A stretch of 64,000 bases of DNA from Oegoconia quadripuncta. Its lineage: Eukaryota; Arthropoda; Insecta; Lepidoptera; Autostichidae. Under the pieces are notes generated by a model that saw nothing but the letters and a program-made list of their open reading frames with translations, was not told the DNA's origin and did no database searches. Every line of letters begins with the position of its first letter. Within the stretch, counting starts at the first letter, position 1. The position numbers and the translations under genes are program-made. The stretch lies in the NCBI GenBank assembly GCA_949316235.1, contig OX438751.1, positions 9,324,413-9,388,412 of the forward strand, read 5' to 3'. This document shows, one piece after another, positions 33,026-45,690 of this stretch.

Positions 33026-33702
33026 TGAATAAACATATATATAACAAAGTACATACAGTCGAACATAGTACCTCCCCTTTTTTTGGAGAGGGTTAAAAAT
33101 TAATGTACATACATAATCTAAAAAACAGGTATATTTTCCTAGTTCAAATGTCAGTCTTTCACAAGTGAAATAGTATATTTGAACCAGAATTTTGTAATAA
33201 TGTTTTTGTTTACTGACTGACGTGAATAACTTGTGTGAGAATCAATAAAGATTATTTATTTATGTATAATTATCAATAGAATAATTAATGTATAATTATC
33301 AAAGAATAGTGTACTATTCTTTAACCACATGTAGTCGAAATCGGGGAAAATTTTATGTCGACAATATAAGAATCCTTTGTGAAACAATTTCGTGTAGGTA
33401 TCAACAAAGCCGAGACAAACATGTTTGAGTACAAACCTCGCCTACATATCTACCTGTTTTCCACAACACAAGAGGCGACGTGGCTGGCACTGAGAGCTAC
33501 ATTTGTTCACTTCATAATATTTGCACAACTAAATTGTTGGTAATAGCTGCTGGCTCTTTGGCAAATACTTAGTGCCGAAGATATGTCTTTAGGAGACCTT
33601 TGGACTTCCAAATACATATATAAGTAAGTACTTATACCGTAAAAATATACATCAAATCAAATATTAATTCTTATGGTGCAAGCAACAACTAGTTATGTAA
33701 AA
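33026..33702. other. No gene recognised
   Basis: AT-rich. It includes ATAATTATCAATAGAATAAT followed by a near repeat (33266-33305), a small tandem duplication of TATGTATAATTATCAA. Confidence 0.3.
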
Positions 33703-33912
33703 CCAAAAAACCCGTCATAATATATTGTATTTTGCGGGCTTGGATTTTTTACTATAAAATGTATCATATGATGCATTTTTCATTGCATTGCATTTCGAAA
33801 TCGGTCGAGCCGTAAACGCTACAGCCTAAAGGCTACAGGAGGTAACATCGAAAACTACAGACATACACACGAAAAACATTACCCTCCTTTTTGGGGCTGT
33901 CGGGTAAAAAGA
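33703..33912 (+). repeat. Repeat S (TIR-like ACCCGAC ends), copy 1
   Basis: Starts AAAAAACCCGTCATAATATA and ends TTTTGGGGCTGTCGGGTAAA. It shares TTTGTATTTTGCGG-type, CATTTCGAAATCGGTCGAGC and ACAGACATACACACG blocks with 35815-36030. The terminal ACCCG(A/T)C motifs are inverted, which fits a MITE. Confidence 0.65.
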
Positions 33913-34140
33913 TTGGCTGACTGATAGTAAGTTAGTAATAGTATATAGTTAGTAGTAGTAAAACACTACGTTAGAAAATCGGGAAGTTTTTATACAGAAT
34001 CTTAGATTATTTAGATATCTTTTGATTGCTTATCCATATGAAAATACAGATCTAAATAATTGCAAGAAATTTTGAATATTTCCTTAAAATTATCTGTAAA
34101 TAGCGATTTGTAAATTTTAAATATTTACCTAATTAATTAC

Positions 34141-34290
34141 TTCTTACCCAACTGCCTCAAGAAGGAGGTAATGTTTTTCGATTGTATGTAGGTATGTATG
34201 TAGATTTTCATGCTACCTCCAAAAGCCTGAACGGCTTGCCCAATTTTGAAGTGCATGGTGTCGATGAATTCCTCTTAATCTCCAGAGTGT
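34141..34290 (-). repeat. Repeat S, inverted partial copy
   Basis: CTTACCCAACTGCCTCAAGA AGGAGGTAATGTTTTTCG is the complement of the 3' end of copy 1 (CATTACCCTCC...TCGGGTAAA). CCCAATTTTGAAGTGCATGG then mirrors the CCATGCACTTCGAAATCGG block of copy 3. Confidence 0.6.
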
Positions 34291-35165
34291 CATAGAATAT
34301 ATTTTATGGCAATAAATCCAACATGGCGCCCGCAAAATGCAAAAATGTTGTTACGCAACAATTAGTTTTCTGTCCGTGATGTAGAGTTAAATGTGGTGAC
34401 TGATTCAGAGACGAAGGTCTTTCATGTCTCATATCTCTACTGAGCTGTGGCTGTGGCACCCTTCCCTCATCCGTCACACAAGACTCCCGCTCTTTTGACG
34501 GAAAACAAAGCCCACTCCGTTTATTGCACTCCCAACATAAATTTTCATTAAAAAGTTGACTATGTTTGTGTGTTCGGATGAGCAATAGGGTTCTGTAGTG
34601 AAAATATACGTATTAAAATAAGTTTGTCAGTTTGTATGTTTGCGAGTTTGAGTTTGTGAGTTTCTTTTACAAACCCATGTCATGCAGTACATGTTATACT
34701 ACCTATATAAGTTGGTCGACTGTTTACTATTGAATTAGGAGAGCCTAACTTAGCTGTATTAAGTTTTCTTTAAATTTCGTCATACTTACTTATTATATAT
34801 TACTATAATTATTAATTGTAAATATTTTTAAATTTTCCTAAATTGCGGTTTAGTTGGTAAAGGATGAAGATGTAACTCTAGCAAACGGATGTCTGTACCA
34901 AAAATGTATTTAAGACAACCCCAATATATTTGAAAGACCCAATAAAAATATAATTAACCAAAAATACTTAAAATACCCTTAAACTCTCATTCTTGTATAA
35001 CTCTAAAAAGTTATTGATTGTTATAATATTATTTAACCATGCCAAATTTCATCTTTACAACATTAATTGTCTGCGAGTACAACAGCTGTGACATATACAC
35101 GGACAGACAGACTGGCCTATGACAAAACTATAAAGGGTTCCATTTAGATTATGGAACCCTAATAA
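34291..35165 (+). other. Tract ending in a repeat with GGGTTCC...GGAACCCT terminus
   Basis: The end at 35088-35163 (ACACGGACAGACAGACTGGC, AAAGGGTTCCATTTAGATTA, TGGAACCCTAATAAAT) is typical of the 3' part of insect repeats that begin GGCCAAGTGCG...GGGTTCCGTA. An earlier AGGGTTCTGTAGTG at 34588 may belong to it. The frame at 34304-34585 (93 codons, minus) has no domain. Confidence 0.4.
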
Positions 35166-35814
35166 ATATACATGCTTTGAAGTGACAGCGCCTCTGTGAT
35201 GGCTTTGGATTTGCTGCTTGAAAAATTATATGAGTAGTAGTTTATGTTTTTTCATCCCCAGTTTTAACCACATCGGTTTCGGGAAGTCTGAGGAAATATA
35301 GAGCTAGTAAAACAAGGCTGAACCATTGGGGTGTTAGTGAGCTAGTAAACTTGTTTATTGTTGAGACAACGTACATCTACCTGAGACATTATTATCACAT
35401 ATTGGTCAATATACGAAGGTATCTCTACGTTAGAAGGTGATTTATATGCGATCGCGGTCGGTTTTACCGAATATACTTCCGTCTTCGTATTTCCGATGCC
35501 CACTATCACACGAACTGGGTCTACTAGGACCCATATCATACTGTCTCATTGTTTGTGTACATAGAAGTAATATTGCATGATGCACGAGACCATAGTGTAA
35601 ATTTTATCATTCTACAACATTTTCGTCTTTCCGTTATTGTCAGATGTAACAATTGTTGGAGAGCCTATTAAATAAAATAAATAAATAAAATGTTTTAGTG
35701 CCAATTTATCTGTGATATATTTACTCTTTTCTAACATGGAAGAGCGTATTTAAACTTAAACTAAATAGTTTAACTAAACTAAATAATTAAATAATTATTT
35801 AAAAACAAAAAACC
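35166..35814. other. No gene recognised
   Basis: Contains an ATAAA-rich tail at 35668-35695 (TTAAATAAAATAAATAAATA) after GAGCCTA, possibly a LINE/SINE 3' end. The rest is unassigned. Confidence 0.3.
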
Positions 35815-36030
35815 CGACAGTATATTTTGTATTTTGCGGACGCGATGTTAGATTTATTTAGCATAAAATGACACTCCGGATACCAAGACGAATCTAACAA
35901 CACCATGCACTTCGAAATCGGTAAAGCCGTTTAGGTTACAGGATGCGCCAAAGGAACGGACATACATAAATACATATAATACTCGTATATACATACACTA
36001 ATTACGTATTCCTTGGGCAGTCGGGTAAAA
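35815..36030 (+). repeat. Repeat S, copy 3
   Basis: Starts AAACCCGACAGTATATTTTG and TATTTTGCGGACGCGATGTT, then CCATGCACTTCGAAATCGGT, AAAGCCGTTTAGGTTACAGG and the end TTGGGCAGTCGGGTAAAAG. The terminal AACCCGACAG and CAGTCGGGTAA are inverted. Confidence 0.7.
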
Positions 36031-36057
36031 GAAGAGTTTCAGAATCATTGTATTGAC

Positions 36058-36315
36058 TCAGTTTAGATTAATGCAAATAAAATATTTTTGATTTTTTTTA
36101 TTTCAATGTAATCTGCTGGCTAGTTAGACTACCGATAAGGAAGTTATTCAGCACGGCTGACTAAACATAGCGCGACTCGAGTGGGTAAAGTCGCAGGGGC
36201 GGCATAGAGCATATATGGAATGAAAAAATGCATGACGCCGTCGAGATAGTTAGATAGGACGCCAATTTTCTCAATCAATCATCACGATTACTACCACCAT
36301 AATATAATATATAAT
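36058..36315. other. LINE-type 3' tail followed by unassigned sequence
   Basis: TTAATGCAAATAAAATATTT TTGATTTTTT at 36069-36099 is a non-LTR-like 3' end. The following 200 bp are not recognised. Confidence 0.35.
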
Positions 36316-36497
36316 AGCTACCACCAACTTATCTAAATCTGCCGCCAAGCAGTGTTCCGGTTGTCAAGAGATAAGATAACCAGTCCCCCAAATGTATTGA
36401 GGTTTCCGGGTCAGTACGCTGCCACCTTCGACCTCATCTTCACTTAACATCAGGTGTGATAGAGGTCAAGTACAAGCCCGTTGTGCATAAAAAAAAT
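36316..36497 (+). repeat. SINE A, 5'-truncated
   Basis: AGCTACCACCAACTTATCTA, AATCTGCCGCCAAGCAGTGT, TCTTCACTTAACATCAGGTG and CCCGTTGTGCATAAAAAAA. Begins in mid-body and lacks the head. Confidence 0.85.
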
Positions 36498-37099
36498 TTC
36501 TTGCTATACGAAAAGTGACAAAACTTTCGTCGAGTCGCTATCAATGTTACCGCATATAAATTGTGCTAGTCCTACAGGAATATTGTAAATGTCGAGCTCG
36601 AGCAAGTATTTAGTTCGAGATGATGAAACCAACAAGTAACCAAAGTATTGCTTATTATAAATTCTATTTGTAGTTAAACATTTTACAGCCAATTTAGAAT
36701 ATTATTGCAGATAATAATTTGTACATTTGATATATATAACTGCGGTTACGCTGTCGATGACGAGGATTAACACATCGTAGAAAGAGTAATAAACACAAAC
36801 CGCATGAGAGTAAGGGGTTCAGTTTCGCGCGTGCATAAGAGAATTTTATGATTTTATCATGTCAAATCTTCCAGACAAAATTAATATTGTTAATTGATCT
36901 AGTTCTTGTTGATTATATTGATTTTCACAAAAGTATGTAGGTATTCCACGTCCGTACCACTAATAAGATGTAACTTAAGTTTTTAACTAAGTCCGAAAAG
37001 ATACCTCCTGTATCGATTAATTTTTAATTTTATTCTGCAATATCTTCGACATTTGTAAACTGATTTCAATAAGTATTTCTTTTTTTGGGTTGAAAAGTT
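36498..37099. other. No gene recognised
   Basis: Single-copy AT-rich sequence with a short minus-strand frame (36504-36692) of unknown nature. Confidence 0.25.
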
Positions 37100-37182
37100 A
37101 TGCCACCCTAAATTTGCCGACGATCTGATGATGCACTCCGCAGAAAGCTAACGGAACATTACTAAAGTCTGTTTGTTTTACT
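37100..37182 (-). repeat. Repeat V end fragment, inverted
   Basis: CGATCTGATGATGCACTCCG and ACATTACTAAAGTCTGTTTG mirror the repeat V end, as does the 30.84-kb fragment. Confidence 0.55.
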
Positions 37183-37763
37183 AAAAAGTAATTTTTGCAT
37201 GCAACTGCGTAATTATACAATACAGTACATGAAATTCGTCATTACTTTGCATTTGCTTAAACGACTTTCTGCATAGCGAAACCCAAAACCGAAATACTTA
37301 GTCCTATCTCGTAAAGTTACTTGATCGGCTTTAAGCCAATCCTAATCGAAGTACTTCTCTACAAAACCGATTAATTTCAGACATCGAGGCAGAAAATTTA
37401 TAACTTGCCCGAGCGGGCCGAAGGCGGATCTACATAGCATTCAGCGCAATACTCTATAGGCTTCGATTTAACAAATGACTTCATCGGAACGCCAGACAGA
37501 AGACTCATTGGCTAATTCATTGGCATTCATCTCGCCTTACATTGTTTTCTTTTATGATATCCATGATGGACTCAACGATCTAACGGACATGCAATAAACA
37601 TCCGGAAACTGCGTAATTTCTAATTCTCGCCTACAAATTTTACACATCTGTGCAGTTGGCATCGTAAAAGGAATTTATTAACTAATTCAGAGGGTTATAA
37701 AACCAACTGCTAATTTCAGAAGGACTCTTATTTATTTATATACTTTATTATACTCAAGATATA
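37183..37763. other. Single-copy tract, part balanced in composition
   Basis: The interval 37375-37690 is compositionally mixed (GCCCGAGCGGGCCGAAGGCG, CATTGGCTAATTCATTGGCA). Candidate conserved non-coding sequence; no gene recognised. Confidence 0.2.
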
Positions 37764-38095
37764 CCGCCTCCGTGGCTTAACGTATACAATAATATAGGGT
37801 TTACGAGTCGCAGGTCGCAGGTTCTATCCCCAGCGGGGTACATGTTTAGTACTCTTGGTTGGTGGTAGGGAATTTTAAATGTCCGCCTGGCTGGCAACCA
37901 CCATCTTATCTGTTAATTACGCCAAACAGCAATGTTAATAGCATTGTTTTGTTCCGGTTGTCAGAGATTAGATAGCCAGTTTCCCCATATATTTAGGTTT
38001 CCGGGTCAGTACGCTTCCACCTTCGGCCTCATCTTCACTTAGCATCAGGTGTGATTGAATTCAAGTGCATAAAAGAAATGCATAAAAGAAAAGAT
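37764..38095 (+). repeat. SINE A, full-length copy
   Basis: Head CCGCCTCCGTGGCTTAACGT with B box CAGGTTCTATCCCCAGCGGG, then GGTGGTAGGGAATTTTAAAT, GTTCCGGTTGTCAGAGATTA and TCAGGTGTGATTGAATTCAA. The tail GTGCATAAAAGAAA is partly duplicated as TGCATAAAAGAAAAG. Confidence 0.88.
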
Positions 38096-39225
38096 ATACG
38101 TACAGTATTTAAGACAGTAACTTGTCTATAAAAAGAGTCTTTTTATTTACCATATTAATGAAATGTAATTATGACGCAAATACCTACCTATATTGATTGT
38201 TAACAAAATAAGAATCTCTAATTGGCGCAACTTCAGTAACAAGATATTGTATAAATGTTTTTAAAATATTGCTGTTGATATGAATAACTAAATTAACAAA
38301 TTAAAGATTTTATTTTATTTATTTTTCAGTCCTGTACGTCACATTGACCTTTCATACTTATATTTCCATACGAACGGACTGGATATCAAAACCTAACTTA
38401 ACGTTGATTTAGCATGAAGTAACGTTTCATAACATGACTAAAGGAAAAATAAATCCTTTCTAATAGTATGGTAGAATTATCACTTAACAGACTACACATA
38501 CTTCATTTTGCGGTGTCTATTAAATCATAAGTTTAAAGAAATTGTTAATGGTACTATTAGGTCATATTAGTTACGGAACCCTCAGTACACGAGCCCTACT
38601 CACTCTTGATTTTCTTTTTTTATATAATTACGAAGTTTACACTACATCGCAACAATTGGCCCGTGAGTTACACATACGTGAGGTTACAGTTGGTGATGGT
38701 GTCACACAACTCTCATCATTCGATTTCCATGAATAAAATAAATCCACATAAAACTGGTAGATGTTAATGGCCATCGAATGAAGTCCATGCCCAGCTCGTA
38801 TAGTCAGCGTGGTTAACTTCAGACTTTCTGAAAATAGGTTTTCCAGTTCAGTAAACTAAGAGGAAACTAATTGCTTATTTTATAGCCCGATATAATGTAA
38901 CGTGAAGCGTTGGAAAATTTATAGTAAGTATTTGAACACTTTTCGTAATATGCTGTACGCTGTTACGGAAGATTTTATGTCGAGCGAATTCATGTTAAAC
39001 TTAAACTTCAGAAACTATTCGCCGTAGCGGATATCGCCGTGTAGTCGTACCGTAAAATAGTTTCGTAATATTTAAAGGACAGGATATTTACTATAAGACC
39101 AATTTCGTACTTCAAAAATACCGACCTGCATTCTCGAAATATCGAATTTCGCCTCACCACAAGCCTAGCTTTAAGACTTACATGCGCCAAATATATAACT
39201 TAATAATAAGTTTAATATTTTAATT
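38096..39225. other. No gene recognised
   Basis: AT-rich single-copy sequence; frames of 64 and 60 codons (38542-38736 plus, 39008-39190 minus) have no domain. Confidence 0.25.
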
Positions 39226-39526
39226 TATTGGGTTTACGATTCGGAGGTCGCGGGATCGATTCCCAGCGGGGTACATGTTTAAGTACTCGGTTTGGTTGGT
39301 GGTATGGCATTTTAAATGTCCGCCTGGCTAGCTACCACCATCTTATCTAAATCTTCCCCAAGCAGCCCTGTTAATAGCATTGTTGTGTTCCGGTTGTCAG
39401 AGATAAGATAGCCAGTACCCCAAATGTGTTGGGGTTTCCGGGTCAGTATATACGCTTCCACCTCATCTTCACTTAACATCAGGTGTGGTTGAAGTGAAGT
39501 ACCAAATCGTTGTGCATAAAAAAAAA
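39226..39526 (+). repeat. SINE A lacking the first ~30 bp
   Basis: Begins at TTGGGTTTACGATTCGGAGG with B box GGGATCGATTCCCAGCGGGG, then GGCATTTTAAATGTCCGCCT, GTTCCGGTTGTCAGAGATAA and GTTGTGCATAAAAAAAAA. Confidence 0.88.
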
Positions 39527-41078
39527 TATTATTATAATATGATATATGGTTATATATTATTACACTTACTTATCTAAAATTATTTCTTTAGTTAGTAGTA
39601 TCGTGCACCCTACCCGTTTCTCGATCTACAATTTTCTCATAACCACAGAATTAATATAGTTACTATATATAACCGTGGTTCGTTTGAGTTTCAGCGATAA
39701 GGTAAAATTTATAGTAAAATTATTTTGTATACAATAACGTGTGTTTGTGTTGTACTGATTAGGCCTGTCTTAGTAGACACAAAAGCTCAGCGCCAATCTT
39801 TCTTTTACCAAATAGGTGCACGGGATATATCAATATGTTATGGGATATATCTGGAGGATTTCAATACAACAATATGTTATGTAGATACATGGCTCGACTT
39901 TAGTAAATAAATATTACTTACATCAATTATCTAGTACCAAATTATTAGATAAAGTACGTAGGTAACGTACTACGTGCGGGCTCCAAAGAACTTATAAATT
40001 ACTTAATGCCAGGTCGCTAATCAACTTTTTTTTCTACTCAACAAAGCGTTCACAAATCAATTTTTCACTCTTTTTTTACTTTTCAGTGAAACACAGCGCT
40101 TCCCTCCGTCAGTATATTTTTTCAATGTCTTTATTTTAAAATCAAATATAGGACAAGCTAGCCCTGCACTCGGCAAGCAAATATTGTTCTTAATTTGAAT
40201 GTCTTTCGAGTGCCTACATATATTTTATAATCAAACTTGTGTGTCAACAAATAAAGAAAAAACAATAGTATTTACCTAGATGCAGTAATAATGGATTTTC
40301 CTACAACATTACTGCACTGAGGGCAGTAAAGTACTGCTTTCTAATTGCTATCTTGAAAGTTATAAGGAAGTTACTCCGTAGTTTGAAGAAAATAGTTATA
40401 TAAAAGTCCATGACCATAATTTGTTAAATGACGTCAGCCAAATATCCGCCATTAGCTGCTTGGTCCCGAGCCAACCTCGTAGCCTATCTTCCGGCCACTT
40501 TATAATATTGTCCCGTTTTGTCTTCTGATCGAGTGCTTACAATTAGCATCATAATTGTATTAGCTGCCTAGACTACGTAGTCATATATCTTATTATGTAA
40601 AATGAATGTTAGTTACATCGCAATATAATCAATTTTTCTTATATATTGGCTTACAGAGCTTGGCTCTTAAATAAGATGATGACTTGGTTTATGGTACTAA
40701 GTAAAATGAACTTCATTTGCAATATGGTTACGGTTCATGTTTCTTAGATACTAGGATATACTTTAAATTTCCTTTGTATGAATAATTATTGCCAGAAACT
40801 CTATTGAATAGTGAAACTTCCCAGTTCATATGATTAAAATTTTAAATTTCAAAATTTTCATTCATACGAAGGAAATTTCTCGTACATCATTTATAATAAG
40901 TGACATACTTACCGACTGTAGAAAATGAAAAATTTCATTAAAATCGGTATATTACTGGTCCAGCTACTAACTAGTTTCTAAACCCAGACATGTGAGAAAT
41001 TGTATAAAGATTTTTTTTTAATGGCCAGTGTATTTAACCACTTTTAATACTTACCCTCTTCTTCACTTATCTGATCAT
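39527..41078. other. No gene recognised
   Basis: AT-rich. ATTCATACGAAGGAAATTT at about 40860 is the inverse of AATTTCCTTTGTATGAATAA at about 40767, giving a loose inverted repeat of about 110 bp that may be a degraded MITE. Confidence 0.35.
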
Positions 41079-41345
41079 CATGTAGGTACAGGGCCTCACT
41101 ACTGAACATACCCCTCCTCCATAGGTTTCCAGAACGACCACTTGGAGTTGGACTTCCCGCGACCGTCGTCAGGTCCAGCTTGTGGGTGAATGTCTTACGC
41201 TGATGTTGCCGATTAATGCGGGGTCTACTCTCTAGAACTACTATCCCGTTCTATTCGCTATGTATGCCCACTGCCTTTGCAAGTTATATTCGCTCTTCTA
41301 CGGATCTCTTCCTTTTTGAGTCGATAATGAAATCATCATCATCAA
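41079..41345 (-). pseudogene. RTE-type LINE ORF2 C-terminal relic
   Basis: The plus strand reads CTACTGAACATACCCCTCCT, CCTCCATAGGTTTCCAGAAC, CTTCCCGCGACCGTCGTCAG and TTCTACGGATCTCTTCCTTT. I recognise these as the complement of a very common insect LINE C-terminal region (…EEIRRR…GRRSVGRPPTRW…W…), here interrupted by stops. A second degenerate piece of the same region is at 60685-60840. Clade assignment is from memory of the pattern. Confidence 0.6.
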
Positions 41346-41689
41346 AGTCATCACTGGTAAGATTTGATTTTAGATTGTCGACAATAACCACTGAGGTATT
41401 TTAGACGAAGATAGGTTGTGCAGTTTCCCAAACGCTGCCCATCCGAGATTATTTCGACAATTGACCTATCTCTTTGAAGTTGGACTTGTATAATTGGATC
41501 TCTTGTTCTAAGTAAACGTACTCGTCTACAATTTTAAGAATAGAGTTCACTACTCATGTTGGTGTGGGCATTTGCCATAATTTTCGTTTTATAGTCAACG
41601 AGTTCTTCGTCTGCGTAGAATTCGTTCTACTACCAAATGCATTACTCTATGACTCGAAAGCAATCCCACTAATTATATCAATCCTACAG
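41346..41689. other. No gene recognised
   Basis: May hold the upstream continuation of the LINE relic, but nothing is alignable by eye. Confidence 0.2.
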
Positions 41690-41812
41690 GAACCAGCCAC
41701 TTATCCGGGATAAAAGTAGTATATATTTTAATGCAGATCCTAATTTGTCTACCTACCAAATTTCAACCAAATCTGTTCAGCCGTGAAGAGGTAACAAACA
41801 TGCATGCATACC

Positions 41813-41845
<33 letters not shown>

Positions 41846-41869
41846 TTTCGCATTTATAATATTAGTTGG
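41690..41869 (+). repeat. CTAG element D, copy with CA microsatellite
   Basis: CAGGAACCAGCCACTTATCC, GGGATAAAAGTAGTATATAT, CCAAATTTCAACCAAATCTG, TTCAGCCGTGAAGAGGTAAC and TTTCGCATTTATAATATTAG TTGG. The CTAG head is not recognisable. A (CA)n tract replaces the usual ACAAACA linker. Confidence 0.65.
41818..41842. repeat. (CA)n microsatellite
   Basis: About 12 CA units, nearly uninterrupted, inside element D just before the TTTCGCATTT end. Confidence 0.95.
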
Positions 41870-42650
41870 GAGTTGGGATGTAGGCGTTCTAATCAACGTA
41901 GGCGATATTTAAAACATTATAAAGATAATTAAAAAATATAATAATTATTGGGAAACATCATTTCTCATCTCAATGCACTAGTAAGGTCTAAGTTAAACTC
42001 GTTTAGTCACCCACCGAGTTGGTGGTATCAAAATGCTTCATGGGTGTGAAAACCCGCCTGTTTTGCCACGGGTGGCGGACCGTGTCACATCAGCGTTAAG
42101 TCGTTCGATTCAATTGGGTCCTGCTGTAAAATGCCAACGTTTCCCCTACACGCATTTCATACTGATAAAAAATCACGCCTATTTGAAAACTGCTTTTACC
42201 AGGGTAATTGTGGGTAGCCCAGTCAAGCTCGACATTTTTAGCTAAAACACATGCATGCCTAACTATACATGCTTAGTTTCTTATCCGTTAATAAGTTAAC
42301 TGTGTTTAATAAAAGTCTACCTAATTCAAATATTTGTTGTCATTAAGATATAAATTAAAAATACGGTTTTCTAAAAAAATCTAGGCTTAGTCTAGATTTT
42401 TTAGAAGCTCCTTCTTTTAGGCTTAACTATTCAAAATTACATCTCTAATATACCTCTATAAGATATAAACTATATAAGTCGGTTCTGAATTATGTCTAGC
42501 TAAGCTAATTTTTTACCGTATTTTCCCTGGGCTATTTCACGAACCTTCGTTATGAGTAGACAGGTGTAAGTTGAGGAATGATAGAAATGAATAATGCTCC
42601 CGCTTCCCACCCGAGACGCATGTTTCACTTATTTAATACTCATTTTAGTG
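41870..42650. other. No gene recognised
   Basis: A block at 42010-42240 has balanced composition (CGGACCGTGTCACATCAGCG) and a 70-codon frame without recognisable domain. A small hairpin sits at 42371-42409 (arms AAATCTAG/CTAGATTT extended by A/T runs). Confidence 0.25.
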
Positions 42651-42690
42651 ATCTAATAGTATAAATGCGAAAGTTTGGATGTTCATCAGC
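42651..42690 (-). repeat. CTAG element D, inverted 3'-end scrap
   Basis: ATCTAATAGTATAAATGCGA AAGTTTGGATG is the complement of the family 3' end. Confidence 0.65.
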
Positions 42691-43899
42691 TCTTGTCAAG
42701 TCAATCAGCTGTCTTGGCAATGTATATCGAAGAAAGCTTAAAAGCAGGCACTGCCTTACGACCTACATGGAAGGCACGCCCCTGTTATGTCCCCATCATG
42801 GGTCAGCGCACTGATAACATTGTATCCCTAAATGCTAAAAATAGAGCCACCCACGCGTCGCTTGACCGAAGCCTTGGTGCTCTGGGACCCGACATTTCGT
42901 TACTTCTTTTATTCCGTGGTTTCGCTTTGACCCCGGCCAATTATTCCGCACAATCACCCTGTGTGCTAACACACCGGGAACAGCCCTTGCGCACGTAGTA
43001 GCTGTAATTATTATTATCAAAACCGAAATATTATATTAATCATACTAAAGTTACAACAGTTAGTTACCGTATTGTTACTGATTTTAGTGATATTGTTCTG
43101 ACTACACTTTATCTTAAATAACAATATGACGTGTGTCGCGTTTAGTATTAAATATAGTATAGACTGTGATCATAAAGGACATTCCATAAAAAGCCTATAA
43201 AAATCTACAACATTAGCTTCTCCTTATTTGCATCGCTCTCCACGGGAGGTATATTACCCTAATTGGCATGTTGGGCAGGCGGGTTGGCGATTGCAGAATT
43301 TTTGTGAGCTCATCTTGGTCTTACTCTACTCTGCTGGGTACCACACGGCCAAAAGGACATGAAAGTTTTGATGCTACATACTTGTATGTACCAAAAATAG
43401 TATCATCACCATCACATATTACCGATTTATTCAAGGTATAACTTCTCAGAATATACTTACTCACGCATCAGGCATCCTAAATAAAATGAAAAGGAAGTAA
43501 TGAAAATTTAACCGACCCGACACAAAAGTTTATTATTAAATACTTGACCTATAAATAGGATTCGTTTCGATCCGCATCGTTGAATTCAACAAAAAGGAAA
43601 ACAATAAAATTAGCCAGCTATTCATTTTGAAGCCGGGTCCCCAGGTCTGCGATAAATAATCGAGAGAGCAATATAAAAAGCGACAAAAATTGGTGGAACG
43701 TTCCGTTTCATTTAAATACTCGTACAGAAGCTTTATTTCACGGGCTAGTGGTCGTAGCAAAAAGCAGCGAGCTTTTCCATTACAATCTATGTAGGACGCG
43801 TTCTGAATAATCTGCGATAGGTTCTACCTGGAATTATTTTAGTTATGTTTTCTCTTTTATAATTCGTGGATAAATCACTAGCCAGAGATTTAGTTATAA
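42691..43899. other. Single-copy tract; unusual 107-codon frame
   Basis: The frame 42675-42998 begins inside the element D scrap and runs through GC-richer sequence. Its translation (for example ALRPTWKARPCYVPIMGQR) is not a family I know, and an antisense frame overlaps it. Coding status is undetermined, and I lean to non-coding. Confidence 0.25.
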
Positions 43900-44080
43900 A
43901 AATTTAATAACCCTCAAAACCGGCAATCGTATTAAAATTTCAATTTTAATGATGAATTTATTATGAGTTCGGTTTGCGGCAGCTCAAATTAGCTCGTAAA
44001 GGGAAAAGGTGGCGTACATTTTAATAATGAAATTGGCATGATAGATAAAACGAGGTTCATTTTATTTAACTATAGTTTTA
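43900..44080. other. TAAT-rich candidate conserved non-coding block
   Basis: AATTTAATAACCCTCAAAAC, TTCAATTTTAATGATGAATT, AGCTCAAATTAGCTCGTAAA and ATTTTAATAATGAAATTGGC contain several TAAT cores in both orientations, interleaved with mixed sequence. This suits a homeodomain-bound element, but AT-rich chance cannot be excluded. Confidence 0.25.
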
Positions 44081-45690
44081 CTATCTGGTCCAACATAAAC
44101 TGCCAAATCTTTACTGGTAAAGAAAATATGTACGAGTATTCCTAGGGAAGGTCGGATAGTAGCGAACACTTTGTAGTATTAACACTATCCAAATACCTAG
44201 ACCACCTATCAAATCTTTCCATATCTCAGTCATACTCATACAATATGAGTATATAGATACTCATACAGTGACATAATATAATACATATAACATGTACCAT
44301 ATTATAACTCATTCTGAGTTGGAGACCTTTTTGACTCCACCTTGCGACACCGACAATTAGATGGCAAACACAATGTTATTTTTTGTATGTATTATTGTAA
44401 TATTTGTACCTGATTGTTTGTATCACGAGAACGGTTTAAATAAATTTTTCTTTCTTTTTTCCTTCTAATGTATTGGGGGTATTGCATTAGGAATTACACA
44501 CTCACATTACGTGTATATTTCTTACGTTTATTTTAATAAAAGTGCATAAAACTCACTGAATTTTCATTTCTGAACGACTTTCCAAAATACAGAGGTAGAT
44601 ACTTAATTAGTTTTTTTCTTTATACATATCTAAGAGTACGTTATTATATCGATGGCGTTGAAGAATCCATTTTAATTTCATCAAGGCTGGAATACCCATG
44701 AGAAATTTAGGTTATATTATTAGATTAAAACTCACAGGCTTTCAGACTCGGTCGTTTATAGCATGGAGTATTATCATTTTCATTATTACAAGCCTGTCGT
44801 GTCCCACGGCTGCGCAAAGGCTCTCATCTGCTTTTAGCACTTTCTGCTCTTGGCGAGCGCAAACCATCCTTTTGCAAAACACTCGAGCTCGTCTCCCATT
44901 TACGTGGTATGCCACATTTCCGCCTAACGGTTACCCAAAAAGTAGACACATTTGCCCATAGCTCGCTCAGTATGCGGCCCAGGTATAGCCCAGTCCCACT
45001 GTTACGAGTTTATTACTTACGTCGACTATTTGGGTCCGGGAGCGCAGAGTAGAATTTCTGACATGATCCATTAATTTGATTCCCTATATTCTACGTACGT
45101 ATGTTATTTTGACGTACTCTTAAGTTTAGATTTTTGATAGTCTATCAAACAAATTTTTATGTTATTTGACATTATCATTGTTTCAGTTTTTTTATAGTTC
45201 TAAACACAAAACAGCTATATTATAGCCCTACGAAAAATATAATCGTATATAATGTGTTTTTGCAAGTGAGACAAAATATGATCTACTTTAGCGTCGACAG
45301 TTAAGTCTTGTTTTATAAAGTAGTGTTTAAAAGTTGTATTATACGGACACAAGTTACGGCTCCATTGTGAAATATAGAATAATAAAATGTTTATTCAAAC
45401 TCTGCGTGAAAACTAACATCCGCTTAGACGGAGCTGGAGTTCCCATAGGAAGCGCACCAGAAGTTTTTGTATATGCATGCATACTTTTGTGAAACACTAG
45501 TTGTTTGAAAATAGTTCGCGTAGATAGGCTTTTATGAAACATATTTCACTTATCATGCTCTAAAGAGTATATATCATTAAAGCTTTCCGTAGACAGACTA
45601 AAGTATATCTTTTTATGCCTAGGGATAAAGCTAACTATCCTTTTTAATTTTCTTGAGAACACCACAACCTGCCAACTACACAACTACAAC
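44081..45690. other. Single-copy tract
   Basis: At 44376-44460 a T-rich end with TTTAAATAAATTTTTCTTTC looks like a retroelement or transcript 3' end. The block 44690-45060 is balanced (GCCTGTCGTGTCCCACGGCT, TCGGTCGTTTATAGCATGG) and holds an 87-codon frame without a known domain. Confidence 0.25.
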
